A DNA stretch of 33,706 nt from an uncultured bacterium (GTDB lineage: Bacteria; Actinomycetota; Coriobacteriia; Coriobacteriales; Eggerthellaceae), in the NCBI GenBank assembly GCA_937890835.1, contig CALADF010000025.1:1-33706 (forward strand). Direction: 5' to 3'. The notes beneath the pieces are model-generated. The model did no database searches. It had not been told where the DNA came from and saw only the letters and a list, made by a program, of their open reading frames with translations. A program made the position numbers and the translations under genes. How positions within the stretch are numbered: the stretch's first letter is position 1; each line of letters begins with the position of its first letter. Of the stretch, positions 30,826-33,706 are shown one piece after another.

Positions 30826-31777
30826 CAAGACGTTTGCCCGAGGCGTGGTGTTCGCGACCGTCGGCGCGCTTCTATGGGGGTTCTCGGGCGCATGTGCTCA
30901 GTTTCTGTTCGCGAACTACGAGATCGAAGCATCGTTTGTGACAATGGTTCGTTCCCTCGTCGCCGGCCTGATGTTTCTCGCAGTGCTGTTCGCGCGTCGG
31001 CGGAAGACGCTTCTCTCGATGCTCCGCGACCGTCGCACGATGCTGCGGCTTCTCGTGTTCGGCGTCGGTCTTTTTGGCAGCCAGTTCGCGTTCGTCATGT
31101 CCGTGAGCTACACCAACGCGGGGACGGCGACGGTGCTGCAGATGTCGGGCTCGGTGTTCATCATGGTGTTCACCTGTCTCATCGCCCGCAAGCTCCCGCA
31201 GCTGCGTGAGGTTGCGGGTCTCATCGCCGCCGTGGCGGCGACGTGGCTCATAGCAACTCAGGGGGACCCGTCGGTTTTGACGCTGCCTGCGGTGGGTTTG
31301 GCGTGGGGCATGGTGAACGGGTTGGCCGTCGCGCTCTACGTGATATATCCGAAGCGGCTCTTCTCGATGTGGGGTAGCTTCGCGTCGACGGGTCTGGCGA
31401 TGTTCGTCTGCGCGGCAATCGGCGCCGTCGCTTGGATCGCGCCGCAGGCGGGCGGCGTCGTGTTCGGTCAGGTTCCCCTCGATGCGTTCGAGCTTGCATT
31501 TCCCGCGCTTGACGCGGCGGGCTGGGTCGCCTTGCTTGTAGGCGTGGGCTGCATCGGGACGTTCGTCGCGTTCGGCATGTACCTGCGTGGCGTGTCGATG
31601 GTGGGGCCGGTAACCGGCGGCCTGCTCGGCGCGTTCGAGCCGCTCGGCGCCATGATCGTGTCCGCCGTTTGGCTCGGCACGTCGTTTTCCGGTGCCGATT
31701 GGGCTGGTTTCGCGCTTATGATGGTCATGTTGGTTTTGGTTACGGTGACTCCCGCGAACGGTCGTGCTGCGATCTAG
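30815..31777 (+). CDS. DMT-superfamily (EamA) transporter
   Basis: A 320-residue membrane protein with about ten helices in two EamA repeats. The first half starts GVVFATVGALLWGFSG, with the second-half equivalent LLGAFEPLGAMIVSAVWLG near the C-terminus. Such proteins export or import small metabolites; the substrate cannot be inferred. GTG 30815 follows GGAGGGG (30805-30811) and overlaps the end of mfd by 11 nt, so it is probably co-transcribed with it. An upstream open frame within mfd is a shadow of the GC-rich tail. Confidence 0.9.
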   Translation: MADSKTFARGVVFATVGALLWGFSGACAQFLFANYEIEASFVTMVRSLVAGLMFLAVLFARRRKTLLSMLRDRRTMLRLLVFGVGLFGSQFAFVMSVSYTNAGTATVLQMSGSVFIMVFTCLIARKLPQLREVAGLIAAVAATWLIATQGDPSVLTLPAVGLAWGMVNGLAVALYVIYPKRLFSMWGSFASTGLAMFVCAAIGAVAWIAPQAGGVVFGQVPLDAFELAFPALDAAGWVALLVGVGCIGTFVAFGMYLRGVSMVGPVTGGLLGAFEPLGAMIVSAVWLGTSFSGADWAGFALMMVMLVLVTVTPANGRAAI

Positions 31778-31815
31778 CGGGTTAAAGCATTCCGTGCGTT
31801 CAGATTGGGGGGTTA

Positions 31816-32256
31816 ATGCCGGTCGAGCGTCTGACAGAGGATTTGCTGCGGCATATTATTGCGGCGTCGAGTCCTGATGAGTATTTGGCAGAGGGCGAGA
31901 CGATGGATCGGAGCCTATCCGATTACCTGTTCGATTTACTTCGCGAACGCGGCATCAAGCGCGCCGATGTCGTTCGTGCGTCGGGTTTGCATCAGACGGT
32001 TGTGTACGATATTTTCTCGGGCAAGTCTTACCCAGGTCGCGATAATGCGATCATGCTGGCGTTTGGCTTGGGTTGCGACCTCGTTGAAACGCAGCGGCTT
32101 CTGCGACTCGCCGGTGTGTCCGAGCTTTGGTCGAAAGTTCGCCGCGATGCCATTGTTATTTGGAGCATTAAGGAGGGGTTGTCTCGCGAGGAATGCGATG
32201 ATGAGTTATGGCGTCTCGACGAGAAGACTCTTTTCCCGGTGCGTGATGATGCGTAA
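31816..32256 (+). CDS. Xre-type helix-turn-helix protein paired with a kinase
   Basis: A 146-residue protein. Residues about 34-98 read as an Xre/Cro-type HTH: LSDYLFDLLRERGIKRADVV, then ASGLHQTVVYDIFSGK, then a helix rich in small residues and VETQRLLRLAGV. The remaining 45 residues are charged and may contact a partner. ATG 31816 follows GGGGGG. A kinase gene begins 27 nt downstream, so the two are very probably one unit; the HTH protein may be a regulator or a kinase substrate. Base composition from here to the window end is less GC-rich than in mfd. The function is unknown. Confidence 0.8.
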   Translation: MPVERLTEDLLRHIIAASSPDEYLAEGETMDRSLSDYLFDLLRERGIKRADVVRASGLHQTVVYDIFSGKSYPGRDNAIMLAFGLGCDLVETQRLLRLAGVSELWSKVRRDAIVIWSIKEGLSREECDDELWRLDEKTLFPVRDDA

Positions 32257-32283
32257 CGATAGGCTAGGCGGGAGGTGCGTCAT

Positions 32284-33429
32284 ATGAGTTCCCCGTGCGA
32301 TTTCGACGATGATTTCGTCGCGCACTCCATGAACATCGACGATGCTTACCGCGTGGAGAAGCTGCTGGCTCGAGGACAGGGCGGCGTTACGGAGCTTGTC
32401 TCTTTGGACGGTGCAGGCCCGTATGTTCGAAAGAAGATTCCCGCGAAGACCGCGCGTAGGCAAGTTTGGTCGATTCTGCCCGAGTGCGCATGCTCCCGTC
32501 TGCCGCGTCTTCTTGCGACATACGAGACGCCCGATTGGTACGCCGTTGTCTATGAATACGTACCCGGATCTACTTTGGAGGAGCTGGTGGAGCGCGGCGG
32601 CGGTTTCGACCCGCTTGGTGCCGCGCGTATGATCCTCGATGTTTGCGAGGCGGTGCTCGCTTTGCATGCCAAGGGGGTCATTCACCGTGATCTTGCTCCG
32701 AAGAACATTCTCATAGCCGCTGACGGCGTTCATGTGATCGACCTGGGTATTGCGCGCTGTTGTATCGATCCGCCCTCTCGCGCCACCGCCGCATTTGGGA
32801 CGCATGGATTTGCGGCCCCTGAGCAATACGGGTTTGCCGACACCGACGTTCGGTCGGACGTTTACTCCCTGGGTTGTCTTCTCGGGTATGCGATTACCGG
32901 TTTGCCTCCTGGAGAACCCGGGGCGGCTGAGGCTATGGCTGATAGGCGCAGGGTTCCGGATGCCATCGCTTCCATTGTGAGCCGCGCATGCTCCTTCGAA
33001 CCGAGCGCTCGTTATCAATCGGTAAGTCAGATGGCGGGGGAGTTGTCGTCCGTTATCGGCGAGCCGATGCGCGCTGTGTTCGAGGTCTCCGGTCGTCACG
33101 ACGCGGAATATTCTTCAACACGGAGAGATCTGTTTACCTCCCTCCCTCGAAATACACGTGAAAGCGGGTTTGATGCTCCTCGTACGGGCCGGTTTCTCGC
33201 TGCGCATGATCCTTCCGGCAAGAATCGTGGTGAGGTCTTTGGAGGTGCTCGTGAAGCAGCGGGCCCCTCTGCGACTTCGGGCTCGAAGCGTTCGCCGAAG
33301 GAGCGTAGCGCTGAATCCGGGGCGTGGAAGAGAACTCTCGCGCGTGTTCTCGGACTCGTCTTCGTGCTTCTATTCTTGCTCGCATGTTTTTTCCTGCTTT
33401 TGATGTACCTTTCCTCCTTGCACAGATGA
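32284..33429 (+). CDS. Membrane-anchored Ser/Thr protein kinase (Hanks type)
   Basis: A 381-residue protein with an N-terminal kinase domain (about 20-260), a low-complexity linker (about 270-350) and one C-terminal helix (about 354-376) ending after six residues, so the kinase faces the cytoplasm. Motifs: a short Gly-rich loop ARGQGGV, Lys50/Lys51 in the VAIK position, HRDLAPKN (134-141) with catalytic Asp136 and Asn141, DLG (153-155) in place of DFG, AAPEQYG (178-183), and SDVYSLGCLL. The usual Lys two residues after the catalytic Asp is Ala. There are no PASTA repeats or other sensor domains outside the membrane, unlike PknB. ATG 32284 follows GGGAGG; a GTG at 32275 is less likely. It is paired with the upstream HTH protein. 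Confidence 0.88.
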   Translation: MSSPCDFDDDFVAHSMNIDDAYRVEKLLARGQGGVTELVSLDGAGPYVRKKIPAKTARRQVWSILPECACSRLPRLLATYETPDWYAVVYEYVPGSTLEELVERGGGFDPLGAARMILDVCEAVLALHAKGVIHRDLAPKNILIAADGVHVIDLGIARCCIDPPSRATAAFGTHGFAAPEQYGFADTDVRSDVYSLGCLLGYAITGLPPGEPGAAEAMADRRRVPDAIASIVSRACSFEPSARYQSVSQMAGELSSVIGEPMRAVFEVSGRHDAEYSSTRRDLFTSLPRNTRESGFDAPRTGRFLAAHDPSGKNRGEVFGGAREAAGPSATSGSKRSPKERSAESGAWKRTLARVLGLVFVLLFLLACFFLLLMYLSSLHR

Positions 33430-33706
33430 TATCCGTGTGCAGCTCATTGCTCTTCGGCCGGTGGGGGGGTAGGGATTGCGTTGTCTGCAGTTTCCTTGCG
33501 GGCGCGGCATTGGGGTATCGCAGTGGCGTCTCGAGGTGGAATACGAAGCGGTTGCTCCAGCGTCGATAACGCTCTGACTTCGTCGCTTGCGTTGAACCTT
33601 GAAACAACCTCGTCTAAATTCAGTTGGCAACTGAGGAAAACTCCCCTCTTGCAATTCAAAATGAACGAACCGTGCTTAATTCTGAGCATCATTCGAAAAG
33701 GAGGAG
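33430..33706. other. Right-end spacer and leader of the next gene
   Basis: 277 bases without a convincing gene. The right half is AT-rich compared with the window. It contains a palindrome CAGTTG-G-CAACTG (33621-33633) and ends in AAAAGGAGGAG (33696-33706), a strong ribosome site, so the next plus-strand gene should start just outside. An 82-codon minus-strand frame (33444-33692) has no ribosome site and no recognisable content. Confidence 0.5.

Noticed and set aside
33444..33692. 82-codon minus-strand frame at the right end
   Set aside because: No ribosome site, no recognisable domain, and it opposes the likely leader of the next gene.

Overview
This window looks like a chromosomal segment of a GC-rich, anaerobic actinobacterium of the class Coriobacteriia, most likely an Eggerthellaceae-type gut bacterium. 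The basis is the high-GC codon use, the CCA-encoding tRNA genes, frequent GTG starts with AAGGAGG-type ribosome sites, and a membrane-bound [NiFe] hydrogenase cluster next to ordinary housekeeping genes. This placement is inferred from gene style; no 16S or database comparison was possible. I see no phage, insertion sequence, integrase or CRISPR array.

Layout. 1-500: tRNA-Pro(TGG), cut by the window edge, and tRNA-Gly(TCC), each followed by a terminator. 503-3990 (minus): a two-gene sugar operon, a ROK-family sugar kinase translationally coupled to a GH3 beta-glycosidase, with a possible leaderless start. 4275-5386: tRNA-Asp(GTC) and a diacylglycerol-kinase-type lipid kinase. 5530-9626: an MMPL/RND-type exporter coupled to a secreted heptad-repeat (YhgE-like) protein. 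9725-14390: a MarR regulator with a four-half-site operator in front of it, followed by the two halves of a heterodimeric ABC exporter. 14724-15575: a HAD-IB phosphatase. 15827-18852: an AAA-like protein without a P-loop, an Rrf2 regulator with Fe-S-type cysteines, and a divergent MutY-like glycosylase, closely packed. 18863-19674: a yybP-ykoY manganese riboswitch controlling the manganese exporter mntP. 19805-20656 (minus): prephenate dehydratase. 20986-25826: a [NiFe] hydrogenase operon (small subunit with Tat signal, large subunit, cytochrome b, an unrecognised small membrane protein, maturation protease). 25957-26616 (minus): endonuclease III, divergent from mfd (26932-30825). 30815-31777: a DMT-family transporter. 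31816-33429: an Xre-type HTH protein paired with a membrane-anchored Ser/Thr kinase. The last 277 bases are comparatively AT-rich and end in a ribosome binding site for a gene outside the window.

How the genes work together. The hydrogenase operon would oxidise H2 outside the membrane and pass electrons through its Fe-S relay and cytochrome b to the quinone pool. The small subunit has the ordinary proximal-cluster motif, and a Cys replaces the Pro that normally sits beside the medial cluster. The MarR-ABC-ABC unit is a typical autoregulated efflux operon, and the two ABC halves carry complementary defects that predict one degenerate and one catalytic ATP site. Three DNA repair genes (mutY-like, nth, mfd) lie in this window but in separate transcription units.

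The least explained parts are the HTH-kinase pair at the right end, the P-loop-less AAA-like protein, the MutY-like enzyme lacking its Fe-S cysteines, the small membrane protein and double hairpin inside the hydrogenase operon, and the palindromes upstream of that operon.
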